A stretch of 64,000 nt of DNA from Ideonella sp. (GCF_016702655.1 NZ_JADJDO010000027.1:1-64000), one strand, 5' to 3'. Numbered from the stretch's first letter, positions 42,924-52,816 are shown. The notes: generated by a model from the letters alone, not told the origin. Numbers and translations: made by a program.

Positions 42924-44546
42924 ATGACGGCGCACCTGGACACATTCGCCCGCGACCATCTGCCGCCGCCGGACCAGCAGCCGGAGTTCCTGTTCGAGTT
43001 GCCCGAGCTGCAGTTTCCGGCGCAGCTCAACTGCGGGAGCGAACTGCTGGATGCGCGCGTCGCCGCGGGCGAGGGCGGGCGGGTCTGCCTGCGCGCGCCG
43101 GGCGGCCTCGTCTGGACCTATGCCGATCTGCAGCAGCGCGCGAACCGCATCGCCAACGTGCTGGTGCGCGACATGGGGCTCGTGCCCGGCAACCGGGTCC
43201 TGCTGCGCGCGCCCAACAACCCGATGATGGTCGCGTGCTGGTTCGCGGTCATGAAGGCGGGCGCGATCGCGGTCGCGACGATGCCGCTGCTGCGCGCCAA
43301 GGAGCTGACGCAGATCATCGCCAAGGGCCGCGTCACGCACGCGCTGTGCGACGCGCGCCTCGCCGACGAGCTGGATGCGGCGATGCGCGAACAACCCCAG
43401 CTCGCGCAATCGAGGCTGTTCAACGACGACACCGGTGCCGGCCTGGAGGCCGCGATGGCGCGCCAGGCCGACACCTTCGACAACGTCGCCACCGCCGCCG
43501 ACGACACCTGCATCTTCGCCTTCACGTCGGGCACCACCGGCCAGCCCAAGGCGACGATGCACTTCCACCGCGACGTGATGACCGCCTGCGCGACCTGGCC
43601 GCGCCACGTGCTGCGCCCGCGCCCGGACGACGTCTTCATCGGCAGCCCGCCGCTCGCGTTCACCTTCGGCCTCGGTGGCTTGCTGCTGTTCCCGATGAGC
43701 GTCGGCGCGTCGACGGTGCTGATCGAGCGCGTGATGCCGCAGGCGCTGCTCGAGGCCATCCCCGCTTTCGGCGCGACGACGCTCGTTACCGCGCCGACCT
43801 CGTACCGCGCGATGGCCGAGCCGGCGCGCGCGATGAAGCTCTCGGTCGCGCAGGGCGGCACGCTGCGCCAGTGCGTGTCGGCGGGCGAGGCGCTGCCGGC
43901 GGCGACGCGCGCGCTGTGGAAGAGCGCGACCGGCATCGAACTCGTCGACGGCATCGGCGCGACCGAGATGCTGCACATCTTCATCTCCGCCGACGAGGCG
44001 CACGCGCGGCCCGGCGCGACCGGCACCGTCGTGCCCGGCTATCACGCGTGCGTGATGGACGATGCCGGCCGGCCGCTGCCGCCGGGCGTGGTCGGCAAGC
44101 TCGCCGTCAAGGGCCCGACCGGTTGCCGCTACCTCGACGATGCGCGCCAGGCGAGCTATGTCAAGGACGGCTGGAACCTCACCGGCGACGCCTACCTGAT
44201 GGACGCCGATGGCTACTTCCACTACCAGGCGCGCACCGACGACATGATCGTCTCGGCCGGCTACAGCATCGGCGCGCCCGAGGTCGAGGAGGCGCTGATG
44301 CAGCATCCCGACGTCGCCGAGTGCGCGGTCGTCGGCGTGGCGGACGCCGAGCGCGGCCAGATCGTCAAGGCCTTCGTCGTGCCGCGCGCCGGCGTCGAGG
44401 GGAGCGAGTCGCTCGCGCGCGCGCTGCAGGATTTCGTCAAGCAGGCGATCGCGCCCTACAAGTACCCGCGCGCGGTCGAGTTCCGCGCCACGCTGCCGCG
44501 CACCGAGACGGGTAAGCTTCAGCGCTTCCGACTCAAGGGCCCGTGA
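42924..44546 (+). CDS. Aryl-CoA ligase, probably 2-aminobenzoate-CoA ligase
   Basis: 540-residue AMP-forming ligase of the benzoate-CoA ligase group. It activates the aromatic acid to its CoA ester before the flavoenzyme acts. The P-loop TSGTTGQPKATMHFH is at about residue 200. DGIGATEMLHIFISA, GWNLTGDAYLMDADGYFHYQ and the C-terminal lysine in LPRTETGKLQRF (about 530) are present. The best guess for substrate is 2-aminobenzoate from the linked fused monooxygenase; benzoate or salicylate cannot be excluded from sequence alone. Confidence 0.85.
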   Translation: MTAHLDTFARDHLPPPDQQPEFLFELPELQFPAQLNCGSELLDARVAAGEGGRVCLRAPGGLVWTYADLQQRANRIANVLVRDMGLVPGNRVLLRAPNNPMMVACWFAVMKAGAIAVATMPLLRAKELTQIIAKGRVTHALCDARLADELDAAMREQPQLAQSRLFNDDTGAGLEAAMARQADTFDNVATAADDTCIFAFTSGTTGQPKATMHFHRDVMTACATWPRHVLRPRPDDVFIGSPPLAFTFGLGGLLLFPMSVGASTVLIERVMPQALLEAIPAFGATTLVTAPTSYRAMAEPARAMKLSVAQGGTLRQCVSAGEALPAATRALWKSATGIELVDGIGATEMLHIFISADEAHARPGATGTVVPGYHACVMDDAGRPLPPGVVGKLAVKGPTGCRYLDDARQASYVKDGWNLTGDAYLMDADGYFHYQARTDDMIVSAGYSIGAPEVEEALMQHPDVAECAVVGVADAERGQIVKAFVVPRAGVEGSESLARALQDFVKQAIAPYKYPRAVEFRATLPRTETGKLQRFRLKGP

Positions 44547-44565
44547 GGGCCGCCAGCGCGACGTC

Positions 44566-44982
44566 ATGATCTTCGAACGCGAACAACTGATCCGCTTCTC
44601 GCACTGCGATCCGGCGGCGATCGTCTTCTTCCCGCGCTACTTCGTGATGTTCAACAACCACGTCGAGGACTGGTTCGACGACGGGCTCAAGCTCGGCTAC
44701 GCGAACGTCGTGACCGAGCGCCGCATCGGGTTGCCGACGGTCTCGGTGCAGTGCAACTTCCAGCGCCCGAGCCGGATGGGCGAACGCGTGAGCCTGCGGC
44801 TCGGCGTGGAGCGCATCGGGCGCAGCTCGATCGGGCTCGCGCTCGAGTGCCGCCACGGCGACGAGGTGCGCGTGCGCATGCAGCAGGTGATCGTCACGAC
44901 CTCGCTCGAAGACGGCAAGGCAGTGCCGATCGCCGACGACATCCGGGCCGCAATCAGTGCTTTCCAGCAAGGAGCCCATTGA
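44566..44982 (+). CDS. 4-hydroxybenzoyl-CoA-type thioesterase
   Basis: 138-residue hot-dog-fold thioesterase. FSHCDPAAIVFFPRYFVMFN contains the catalytic Asp of the 4HBT family (HCDPAG-like, here HCDPAA). It could release a CoA ester that builds up in the pathway, recovering free CoA. Its stop overlaps the RidA start codon by one base. Thioesterases of this type accompany 2-aminobenzoyl-CoA gene clusters. Confidence 0.85.
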   Translation: MIFEREQLIRFSHCDPAAIVFFPRYFVMFNNHVEDWFDDGLKLGYANVVTERRIGLPTVSVQCNFQRPSRMGERVSLRLGVERIGRSSIGLALECRHGDEVRVRMQQVIVTTSLEDGKAVPIADDIRAAISAFQQGAH

Positions 44983-45377
44983 TGATCACTGCCCTGCAAC
45001 CCCCCGGCTGGCCTCGCCCCAAGGGCTATGCCAATGGCGTCACGGCGCGCGGGCGCATGGTCTTCGTCGCCGGCATGATCGGCTGGGACGAGGGTGAGAA
45101 GTTCCCGGCCGCCGACCTCGCCGGCCAGGCGCGCCAGGCGCTCGCCAACGTGCGCGCGGTGCTCGCCGAGGCCGGCGCCAGGCCCGAGCACATCGTGCGC
45201 ATGACCTGGTACGTGACCGACCGCGCCGAGTACTTGCGCGAAGCGCGCGCGATCGGCGCTGCCTACCGCGAACTGATCGGTAGCTTCACGGTGGCGATGA
45301 CGGCGGTCGAGGTCAAGGCGCTGATGGAAGCCCAGGCCAAGGTCGAGATCGAGGTCACGGCGATGGTTCCCGACTGA
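44982..45377 (+). CDS. RidA/YjgF-family protein
   Basis: 131 residues of the RidA (enamine/imine deaminase) superfamily: KGYANGVTARGRMVFVAGMI, ADLAGQARQALANVRAVLAE and the signature region VEIEVTAMVPD. RidA proteins hydrolyse reactive enamines or imines. The aminobenzoyl-CoA pathway makes an amino-substituted cyclohexene ring that must lose ammonia, so a dedicated RidA here makes chemical sense. Whether the arginine anchoring carboxylates is present is not clear (VRMTWYVTD region), so activity is inferred. Confidence 0.8.
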   Translation: MITALQPPGWPRPKGYANGVTARGRMVFVAGMIGWDEGEKFPAADLAGQARQALANVRAVLAEAGARPEHIVRMTWYVTDRAEYLREARAIGAAYRELIGSFTVAMTAVEVKALMEAQAKVEIEVTAMVPD

Positions 45378-45394
45378 ATGACTGAGCAAGCCCC

Positions 45395-46924
45395 ATGACA
45401 TTCGACCCCGACTCCAAGAACTTGTGCATTGCCATCGTCGGCACCGGCGCGATGGGGCGCGGCATCGCGCAGATCGCCGCCCAGGCCGGCATCACCGTGC
45501 TGCTGCACGACGCCGCGCCGGGCGCCGCAGCCAAGGCGCGCGATGCACTGGCGGCGACCTTCGAGACGCTGCGCCAGAAAGGCAAGCTCGCGCCCGATGC
45601 AGCACAGGCGGCGCTAGCGCGGCTGCGAGTGGTTGCCATCCTGCCCGAGGTCGCGAGCGCGGCGCTCGTCATCGAGGCCATCGTCGAAGACCTCGAGGTC
45701 AAGCGCGCACTGCTGCGCGAGCTCGAGGCCATCGTCGCGCCCGATTGCGTGTTGGCAACCAACACTTCGTCGCTGTCGGTGACGGCGATCGCCGCCGGCT
45801 GTTCCCAGCCGCACCGAGTCGTGGGCTTTCACTTCTTCAATCCCGTGCCGCTGATGAAGATCGTCGAGGTCATCGACGGTGTGCGCGGCGCGCGCGAGGT
45901 CGGCGACGCGATGATGGCGCTCGCGCGGCGCATGGGCCACCTGCCGGTGCGCGCCAAGGACACGCCGGGCTTCATCGTCAACCACGCCGGGCGCGGCTAT
46001 GGCACCGAGGCGCTGCGCCTGCTGGGCGAGAACGTCGCCGCGCCGCACGAGATCGACGCCGTGCTGCGCGGCCAGGCGGGCTTCAAGCTCGGCCCCTTCG
46101 AACTCCTCGACCTGACCGGGCTCGACGTCTCGGTGCCGGTGATGGAGGCGATCTACCACCAGTATTTCGAGGAGCCGCGCTTCCGGCCGTCGCCGCTTGC
46201 GGCGCAGCGCCGCGTTGCCGGCCTGCTCGGGCGCAAGACGGGCGAGGGCTGGTACCGCTATGCCGAAGGTCGCGCGGTGGCCGAACCCGAGGCGCCCGCG
46301 CCGGCTGCCCGTCCGGCGAGCGTGTGGGTCAGCGACGCGCGCCCGCCGCTTGCGGAGCGCGCGCGCAAGCTGCTGGCCACGCTCGGCGTGACGCCCGAAG
46401 CCGGTGCGCGCCCCAGCGAGGCTGCGCTGTGCATCGTGACCCCGCTCGGCGACGACGTGACGCAATGCTGCCTGCGCGAATCGCTCGATGCGACGCGCAC
46501 GGTGGCGCTCGACCTGCTATTCGCCAACGACCGCCGACGCAGCCTGATGTGCTCGCCACTGACGAGCGCGGCGATGCGCGACGCGGCGCACGGCCTGTTC
46601 GCGAGCGACGGCGCACGCGTGAGCGTGCTGCGCGACAGCGCCGGCCTGGTCGCGCAGCGTGTCGTCGCGACGATCGTCAATATCGGCTGCGACATCGCCC
46701 AGCAGGGCATCGCCGAGCCGGGCGACATCGACCGCGCGGTGACGCTGGGCCTGGGCTACCCGCTGGGGCCGCTCGCCTGGGGCGACGAGCTCGGCGCTGC
46801 GACGGTGCTCGAAGTGCTGGCCAACCTGCACGCCCTCAGCGGCGACCCGCGCTACCGCGCCTCGCCCTGGCTACGCCGGCGCGCCGCGCTCGGCGTGTCG
46901 TTGCTGACGCCGCCGGAAGCCTGA
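45395..46924 (+). CDS. 3-hydroxyacyl-CoA dehydrogenase, PaaH-like
   Basis: 509-residue NAD enzyme with a duplicated C-terminal domain, as in PaaH. NAD-binding IAIVGTGAMGRGIAQIAAQA is at about residues 10-29. FHFFNPVPLMKIVEVIDGVR carries the conserved catalytic His of the HFFNP motif, and DTPGFIVNHAGRGYGTEALR follows. Second-half sequence DIAQQGIAEPGDIDRAVTLG repeats the 3HCDH C-terminal fold. It would oxidise the hydroxyacyl-CoA formed by the hydratase, completing the beta-oxidation set of the cluster. Confidence 0.9.
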   Translation: MTFDPDSKNLCIAIVGTGAMGRGIAQIAAQAGITVLLHDAAPGAAAKARDALAATFETLRQKGKLAPDAAQAALARLRVVAILPEVASAALVIEAIVEDLEVKRALLRELEAIVAPDCVLATNTSSLSVTAIAAGCSQPHRVVGFHFFNPVPLMKIVEVIDGVRGAREVGDAMMALARRMGHLPVRAKDTPGFIVNHAGRGYGTEALRLLGENVAAPHEIDAVLRGQAGFKLGPFELLDLTGLDVSVPVMEAIYHQYFEEPRFRPSPLAAQRRVAGLLGRKTGEGWYRYAEGRAVAEPEAPAPAARPASVWVSDARPPLAERARKLLATLGVTPEAGARPSEAALCIVTPLGDDVTQCCLRESLDATRTVALDLLFANDRRRSLMCSPLTSAAMRDAAHGLFASDGARVSVLRDSAGLVAQRVVATIVNIGCDIAQQGIAEPGDIDRAVTLGLGYPLGPLAWGDELGAATVLEVLANLHALSGDPRYRASPWLRRRAALGVSLLTPPEA

Positions 46925-46985
46925 CGCAGGCACCTTCACGCGCCGTCTGTTACCGTTCGCGGCTACCGAAGACTGGAGCCCACGC

Positions 46986-48503
46986 ATGACGGCATTGCAG
47001 GACAACCTGCGCGCGCTTGCGCCCGAAACCCTCAGGGGCATCCGGCGCGGCATCGAGAAGGAGAGCCTGCGCACGCAGGCGAGCGGCGCGCTCGCGCTGA
47101 CGCCGCACCCGGCAGCGCTCGGCTCGGCGCTGACCCACCCGCACATCACGACCGACTTCAGCGAGTCGCAGCTCGAGCTGATCACCGGCGTCCATGCCGG
47201 CGTCGAGTCCTGCCTCGAGGAGCTGACGCAGATCCACCAGTTCGTCTACCGCACGATCGGCGACGAGATGCTGTGGGTCGGCAGCATGCCCTGCGGCCTG
47301 CCCGCCGACGAGACGATCCCGCTCGGCGTCTATGGCTCGTCCAACGTCGGCCGCGCCAAGAGCGTCTATCGCATGGGCCTCGGCCATCGCTACGGCCGGC
47401 GCATGCAGACCATCTCGGGCATCCACTACAACTGGTCGCTGCCCGGCGTCACGACCGAACAGTACTTCGGGCTGATCCGCAACTTCCGGCGCCATTCGTT
47501 CTTGCTGCTCTATCTCTTCGGTGCCTCGCCAGCCGTGTGCGGCAGCTTCGTCGCCGGCCGCGAGCACAGGTTGCAGCCGCTCGCCGGCGGCACGCTGCAC
47601 CTGCCGCACGCCACCTCGCTGCGCATGGGACGCCTGGGCTACCAGAGCGACGCGCAGGCGAAGCTCGCGGTGAGCTTCAACAGCCTGGAGAGCTACGCCG
47701 CCTCGTTGCAGGAGGCGCTGACCCGGCCTTACCCTCCGTACGAGGCGATCGGCGTCAAGAACCTCGGCGGCGAATACAACCAGCTCGCGACCAGCCTGCT
47801 GCAGATCGAGAACGAGTTCTACGGCACGATCCGGCCCAAGCGCGTGATCCACAGTGGCGAGCGGCCGCTGCATGCGCTGCGCGAGCGCGGCGTCGAGTAC
47901 GTCGAAGTGCGCTGCATGGACCTCGATCCCTTCGTCCCGGTCGGCATCGCGGCGCAGACCTTGCGCCTGCTCGACATCTTCCTGCTCCATTGCCTGCTGT
48001 CGGCGAGCCCGCCCGATACGCCGGCCGAAATCGCGGCACTGGCGCGCAACCAGCAACGCGCTGCCGAGCGCGGGCGCGAGCCGGGCCTGATGCTCGAGCG
48101 CGGCGACGGCGAAGTCGCGCTCGCCGACTGGGCGCGCGAGCTGCTCGACGCATGCGCCCCGATCGCTGCGGCGCTCGATGCGGTGCACGGCGGCAGCGCG
48201 TACACCGAAGCCCATGCCGCTGCGCTCGGCGTCGTCGTCGACGCCGAGCGCGCGCCGTCGGCGCGCGTGCTGGCCACGATGCGCAGCGACTTCGACGGCT
48301 CCTACGTCCGCTTCACGCGCGAGCGCTCGGTACAAACCCGCAAGCACCTGCTCGAACTGCCTTTCGGACCCGAACTCGCGGCACACTTCGCCCGCGAGGC
48401 CGAGGCATCGGTGGCCGAGCGCAAACGCATCGAGGCCGCCGACAACATCCCGTTCGAGGCGTTCCGCCAAGCCTATCTCTCGATCGACCGCCTGGGGCTG
48501 TAA
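46986..48503 (+). CDS. gshA: Glutamate-cysteine ligase GshA
   Basis: 505 residues, E. coli-type enzyme that joins glutamate and cysteine, the first step of glutathione synthesis. RRGIEKESLRTQASGALALT, TDFSESQLELITGVHAGVES, LWVGSMPCGLPADETIPLG and GIHYNWSLPG are all family features, with active-site acidic residues in ESQLELITG. It lies 61 bp after the aryl-CoA cluster and is probably unrelated to it. Intact. Confidence 0.95.
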   Translation: MTALQDNLRALAPETLRGIRRGIEKESLRTQASGALALTPHPAALGSALTHPHITTDFSESQLELITGVHAGVESCLEELTQIHQFVYRTIGDEMLWVGSMPCGLPADETIPLGVYGSSNVGRAKSVYRMGLGHRYGRRMQTISGIHYNWSLPGVTTEQYFGLIRNFRRHSFLLLYLFGASPAVCGSFVAGREHRLQPLAGGTLHLPHATSLRMGRLGYQSDAQAKLAVSFNSLESYAASLQEALTRPYPPYEAIGVKNLGGEYNQLATSLLQIENEFYGTIRPKRVIHSGERPLHALRERGVEYVEVRCMDLDPFVPVGIAAQTLRLLDIFLLHCLLSASPPDTPAEIAALARNQQRAAERGREPGLMLERGDGEVALADWARELLDACAPIAAALDAVHGGSAYTEAHAAALGVVVDAERAPSARVLATMRSDFDGSYVRFTRERSVQTRKHLLELPFGPELAAHFAREAEASVAERKRIEAADNIPFEAFRQAYLSIDRLGL

Positions 48504-48532
48504 GGCAAGAACTCTCGAGGACACCCACACCC

Positions 48533-49783
48533 ATGCTCGCCGGCATCCCGCTCGACTTCATCTTCTTCGCGCTGGTGCTGCTCGGTGTAGCGACGCTGCA
48601 TCACCACACGCTCAAGGTCTCGCTTCTCGGCGCCACGGCGATCACGTTCTATCAGTTCTTCTTCACCGGCTTCAAGACCGGCGAGGGGATGGCGGGGCTG
48701 GCGGCGCATTTCGGCCATGAGTGGGTCACGCTCGCCAACCTGCTCGGCCTGCTGCTCGGCTTCGCGCTGCTCGCCGATCACTTCGAGAAAAGCCGTTTGC
48801 CGGAAGTCCTGCCGCACCTGCTGCCCGACGACTGGAAAGGCGCCTTCGTGCTGCTCGCCGGTGTGTTCGTGATGTCGGGCTTTCTCGACAACATCGCCGC
48901 GGCGATGATCGGCGGCACCATGGCCAAGGTGCTGTTCCGGCGCAAGGTCCACATCGGGTATCTGGCGGCGATCGTCGCCGCGAGCAACGCCGGCGGCGCC
49001 GGCAGCGTGGTCGGCGACACGACGACGACGATGATCTGGATCGCCGGCGGCAGCCCGTTCGCAGTGCTCGAGGCCTACATCGGCGGCGCCGTCGCGCTCC
49101 TGATCTTCGGCACCATCGCCGCGCGCCAGCAGGATGCCTACCAGCCGATCCAGCGCGACGACACGCCCGGCGTCCACATCCATTACATGCGGCTCGCGGT
49201 GGTCGCGATCATCCTCGCGGCGGCGATCTCGGCCAACGTCTGGTTCAACCTCACCGATCCGTCGGTGCTCGAGCATTTCCCGGTCATCGGCAGCGCGGTC
49301 GCGCTTGCGCTGCTGGCCACCGCGCCGCTGCGCGCGCCGCAGTGGAGCCTGCTGCCGGGCGCGTTCAAGGGCAGCATCTTCCTGCTCGGTCTCGTGTGGT
49401 GCGCGTCGCTGATGCCGGTCGAGAAACTGCCCACGCCGTCGTGGCCGACGACGATGGGCCTCGGCTTCCTGTCGGCGGTGTTCGACAACATCCCGCTGAC
49501 CGCGCTCGCGATCCGCCAGGACGGCTACGACTGGGGCTTTCTCGCTTATGCGGTCGGCTTCGGCGGCTCGATGATCTGGTTCGGTTCGTCGGCCGGCGTC
49601 GCGATCTCGAGCATCTACCCCGAGGCGCGCTCGGTGGTCGAATGGCTGAAGTCCGGCTGGCATGTCGCGCTCGGCTTCGTCGCCGGCTACCTCGTGATGC
49701 TGGCCCTGGTGGGCTGGCATCCGGCGCCGCTCAAGGGCGGGGTGGCGACGCCTGCAGCGGCGGCGAGCGCGCCGGCGCGATAG
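48533..49783 (+). CDS. NhaD/ArsB-type ion transporter (putative Na+/H+ antiporter)
   Basis: 416-residue integral membrane protein of the ion-transporter superfamily. Helices include IPLDFIFFALVLLGVATLHH and LANLLGLLLGFALLADHFEK. Conserved re-entrant-like motifs SGFLDNIAAAMIGGTMAKVL and AASNAGGAGSVVGDTTTTMI resemble NhaD (DNxxxA and NAGGxxSxxGDxTT). A second half repeats the pattern (SAVFDNIPLTALAIRQDGYD). Na+/H+ exchange is the likely role. It starts 29 bp after gshA. Confidence 0.75.
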   Translation: MLAGIPLDFIFFALVLLGVATLHHHTLKVSLLGATAITFYQFFFTGFKTGEGMAGLAAHFGHEWVTLANLLGLLLGFALLADHFEKSRLPEVLPHLLPDDWKGAFVLLAGVFVMSGFLDNIAAAMIGGTMAKVLFRRKVHIGYLAAIVAASNAGGAGSVVGDTTTTMIWIAGGSPFAVLEAYIGGAVALLIFGTIAARQQDAYQPIQRDDTPGVHIHYMRLAVVAIILAAAISANVWFNLTDPSVLEHFPVIGSAVALALLATAPLRAPQWSLLPGAFKGSIFLLGLVWCASLMPVEKLPTPSWPTTMGLGFLSAVFDNIPLTALAIRQDGYDWGFLAYAVGFGGSMIWFGSSAGVAISSIYPEARSVVEWLKSGWHVALGFVAGYLVMLALVGWHPAPLKGGVATPAAAASAPAR

Positions 49784-49802
49784 CGGGCAGCCGGCGCCGG
49801 CG

Positions 49803-50825
49803 TCAGCGCGACTTCGCCGCAGCGGCCTCGATCTTCGCGACCAGCCCGGGGTGCGTGGCGTCCTTCCACTTCGCGTAGGTGGCGCGCGTCGCGTCCTGCC
49901 AGACCTTGATCTCGGCCGGCGTGGGTTCGTAGACCTCCACCCCGAGTGCGCGCACCGCGGCCACGTCGTCGGCGAAGAGCTGGCGCACGAGCGCGATCTG
50001 CTGCTTGGCCGCCTCGCGCGCCGCCTCGCGCACGATCTTCTGGTCCTCGGGGGTCCAGCTCGCCCAGACCGGGCCTGCGATCGCGAACAGCAGGATGTCG
50101 TTGGAGTAGTTCCACTTGGTCACGTACTTCTGGCCGAGGGTCTGGATCTTGGCCTTCAGGAAGACCTCGAGCGGGTTCTCCTGCGCGTCCACCGCGCCCG
50201 AGGCGAGCGCCGGCTGCGCGTCGGCCCAGCTCATGAAGGTCGGGTTGGCGCCCATGCTGGTCATGATCTCGCCGTACATCGGGCTGCCGACCACGCGGAT
50301 CTTGATGCCCTTCATGTCGGCCGGCGCCTTGATCGGGCGCTTGGAGTTGCTGATCTGCCGGTAGCCGGTCTCGCCCATCGCAAGCGGCTCGGCGCCGGCC
50401 TTGCGCACGAGCGCGAAGTACTCGTCCACGATCGCCGGATCCGTCGTCGCCGCGTCCCAGGCCTTGTGGTCGGGCAGGATGAAGGGCAGCGTGAAGACGC
50501 CGAGTTCGCGCACCGTGCCGGCCCAGTTGATCGGCGCGCCGCACAGCACGTCGATCACGCCCTGGCGCATGGCGGCGAACTCGCGGTCCTGCTGGCCCTG
50601 CACCAGGCTCGCGCCGGGGTACTGCTTGATGTTGATGCGCCCGGCGGTGCGTTCGCGCACCAGGTTGGCGAAGATCTCGCCGCCCCGGCCCCACGCGAAC
50701 GCGGGTGGCACGACGGTGCTCATCTTGTACTCGGCCTTGTAGGCCGTCTGCGCCCTCGTGAAGCGCGGCAGTGCGATGGCGGCGGCGCTGCCGCCGGCAA
50801 GCTTGATCAGGTCACGACGTTGCAT
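49803..50825 (-). CDS. TRAP transporter substrate-binding protein DctP
   Basis: 340-residue periplasmic receptor. The twin-arginine-like signal MQRRDLIKLAGGSAAAIALP suggests Tat export. The mature part has DctP features: NINIK-type strand INIKQYPGASLVQGQQDREF, then GIKIRVVGSPMYGEIMTSMG with the conserved carboxylate-binding Arg (IRVVGSP), and QENPLEVFLKAKI. It is last in a co-oriented set with dctM and dctQ, which overlap 2-oxoacid dehydrogenase genes. The ligand is therefore probably the substrate, or precursor, of that complex. Confidence 0.85.
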   Translation of the reverse strand: MQRRDLIKLAGGSAAAIALPRFTRAQTAYKAEYKMSTVVPPAFAWGRGGEIFANLVRERTAGRINIKQYPGASLVQGQQDREFAAMRQGVIDVLCGAPINWAGTVRELGVFTLPFILPDHKAWDAATTDPAIVDEYFALVRKAGAEPLAMGETGYRQISNSKRPIKAPADMKGIKIRVVGSPMYGEIMTSMGANPTFMSWADAQPALASGAVDAQENPLEVFLKAKIQTLGQKYVTKWNYSNDILLFAIAGPVWASWTPEDQKIVREAAREAAKQQIALVRQLFADDVAAVRALGVEVYEPTPAEIKVWQDATRATYAKWKDATHPGLVAKIEAAAAKSR

Positions 50826-51037
50826 GCTTGTCTCCAAAGTGGTGGGTCGGGGGGGAAGTAAACCTAGATTGGCGTGGGGGGGGGGGGGGGGGGCTGCGGG
50901 CGGGGGCAGGCACGCCAGCGCGGGGCGCTGGGTGCGTAGCGCTCTCACCCAGGAGGTGACGGTCTTCGTGGCGGTGACGGTCGATTTTCACGCGGTGCCC
51001 CCATGCGAATGCAAGCGGTCAATTGCCGGATCTAGGT
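50826..51037. other. Spacer between dctP and dctM with a second G-run
   Basis: 212 bp. Contains about 18 consecutive G residues near 50876-50893, shortly upstream of dctP. Like the larger block at 33.4 kb this may be a sequencing artefact. No gene seen. Confidence 0.5.
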
Positions 51038-52337
51038 TCAATAGCCCAGTGATCGCGGCAACCAGAGCGCGATTTGGGGCAGCAAGGCCACCGCCGAGGT
51101 GGCACACAGGAAACTCAGCACCAGCCAGCCTACATGCGGCAGCGTGGCCTCGATGCGAACCCGGGCCAGGCGGCAGGCGACGAGCAGGTTGACCGCCATC
51201 GGCGGCGTGAACTGCCCGATCGCGACGACCATCGTCAGCAGCACGCCGAACCACACCGGGTCCCAGCGAAAAGGCGAGCATCAGCGGGTAGAGCAGCGGG
51301 ATGAAGATGAGGAAGATCGACACGCCGTCGAGGAACATGCCCACCACCAGCAGCAGCGCGAGCAGCGCCGCGAGCGCTCCGGCGCTGCCGACGCCGCTCG
51401 CCTGCACCGCGTGCACCAGCGGGTCGGCCAGGCCGAGCGTGTTGACCGAGTACGCAAAGATGCCCGCCAGCGCCATCACGATCATGATCACCGCCGAGGT
51501 CTCGGTCGCGTCGCGGAAGATGGCGTAGAGATCGCGAACGGCGATCGTGCGATGCACGACCATGCCGACGAAGAGGCCGTACATCGCTGCCACCGCGGCG
51601 GCCTCGGTGGGCGTGAACCAGCCCACGCGCATGCCTCCGAGGATCAGCACCGGCGCCGCGAGGCCCCAGGCCGACGCGCGCAGGCTGGGCCAGAACGGCG
51701 GGCGCGGCAGCTCGCGTTCCGCGATGCCGTAGCCGCGCCGGCGCGACAGCCACACCGCCGGCACGATCAACGCCAGCCCGGCGAGCGCACCCGGGAACAT
51801 CCCGGCGGCGAACAGCGCCGGCACCGACGCGCCCGGCACCGACACGCTGTAGACGATGAACGCGATCGACGGCGGGATCAGGATGTCGGTCGCCGCCGCG
51901 GCGCCGACGATGCTGGCCGAGAACGGCGCCGGATAGCCGGCGCGCGCCATTGCCGCGATCATCACGCCGCCCACGGCGGCCGCATTGGCCGGGCCGGAGC
52001 CGGAGATCCCGCCCAGCACCATCGCCACCAGCACCGCGACCATCGGCAGCATGCCCGACGAGCGCCCGACGCAGGCCGAGGCGAAGTCCACCAGCCGCTG
52101 CGCCACGCCCGAGCGGTCGAAGACCGCGCCGACGAGCACGAACATCGGCAACGCCAGCAAGGGGTATTTGGCGATGCCGGCCTGCATGTTCTGCGGCGCC
52201 GCGAGCAGGCCCCACCACTGCGTGTCGACATTCGCCCAGCCGATCGCGACGATGCCCCCCAGGCCGAGCGCGGCGCCGATCGGCACCCCGGCCAGCATCA
52301 GCACGACGAAGAGCATGAAGAGCGTGAGGCCGATCAT
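51038..52337 (-). CDS. TRAP transporter large permease DctM (frameshifted)
   Basis: Main membrane subunit of the TRAP transporter, with about 12 helices. It starts MIGLTLFMLFVVLMLAGVPI and includes LVAMVLGGISGSGPANAAAV and ATDILIPPSIAFIVYSVSVP, both hallmark DctM stretches. A single-base frame change near 51265 separates the last part (WFGVLLTMVVAIGQFTPPMA, then VNLLVACRLARVRIEATLPH), which ends at 51038. About 433 residues. The ATG overlaps the dctQ stop by four bases. Confidence 0.88.
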
Positions 52338-52816
52338 CGTTCATCGTCCAGCGCCCGTGCTGCCGACCACGCCACGCCGGCCGAGCGCAGCGCGATGGCC
52401 CCGCACAGCAGCGGTGAGAAGACGGTGAACCACCAGCGCGGCACGCCCATGCCCATCGAGGTCTCGCCGAAACCGATTTCGTCGGCGACGACGCGGCCGA
52501 ACAGCAGCGCCAGCAGTGTGAACAGCAGCGCGCTGACGCAGGCCGCAAAGACCTTCAGCCGACGGCGGCGCGAACGGCTGCCGCCGTCGTAGAAGAACTC
52601 GATGCGCATGTGCCGGTCGCGCGCGGTGGCAGCGCTGGCGCCGGCGAGCGTCATCACGACCATCAGGAAGACCGAGATCTCCTCGGTCCAGGCGAAGGAC
52701 TGGTCGGTGAGGTAGCGCGTGACGACGTTGAGCGTCGTGATCGCCGTCAGCAGCACCATGCAGGCGACCGCGAGGCCCTCTTCGAGCGCCACCGGAACGC
52801 GCGGCAAACGCTTCAC
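52334..52816 (-). CDS. TRAP transporter small permease DctQ
   Basis: 160 residues with four membrane helices: LAVACMVLLTAITTLNVVTR, TEEISVFLMVVMTLAGASAA, FAACVSALLFTLLALLFGRV and VFSPLLCGAIALRSAGVAWS. The WTEE motif after helix 1 is typical of DctQ. Its ATG overlaps the stop of the upstream E1 beta gene (52813) by four bases, and its own stop overlaps dctM. This couples transporter and dehydrogenase translation. Confidence 0.85.
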   Translation of the reverse strand: MKRLPRVPVALEEGLAVACMVLLTAITTLNVVTRYLTDQSFAWTEEISVFLMVVMTLAGASAATARDRHMRIEFFYDGGSRSRRRRLKVFAACVSALLFTLLALLFGRVVADEIGFGETSMGMGVPRWWFTVFSPLLCGAIALRSAGVAWSAARALDDER

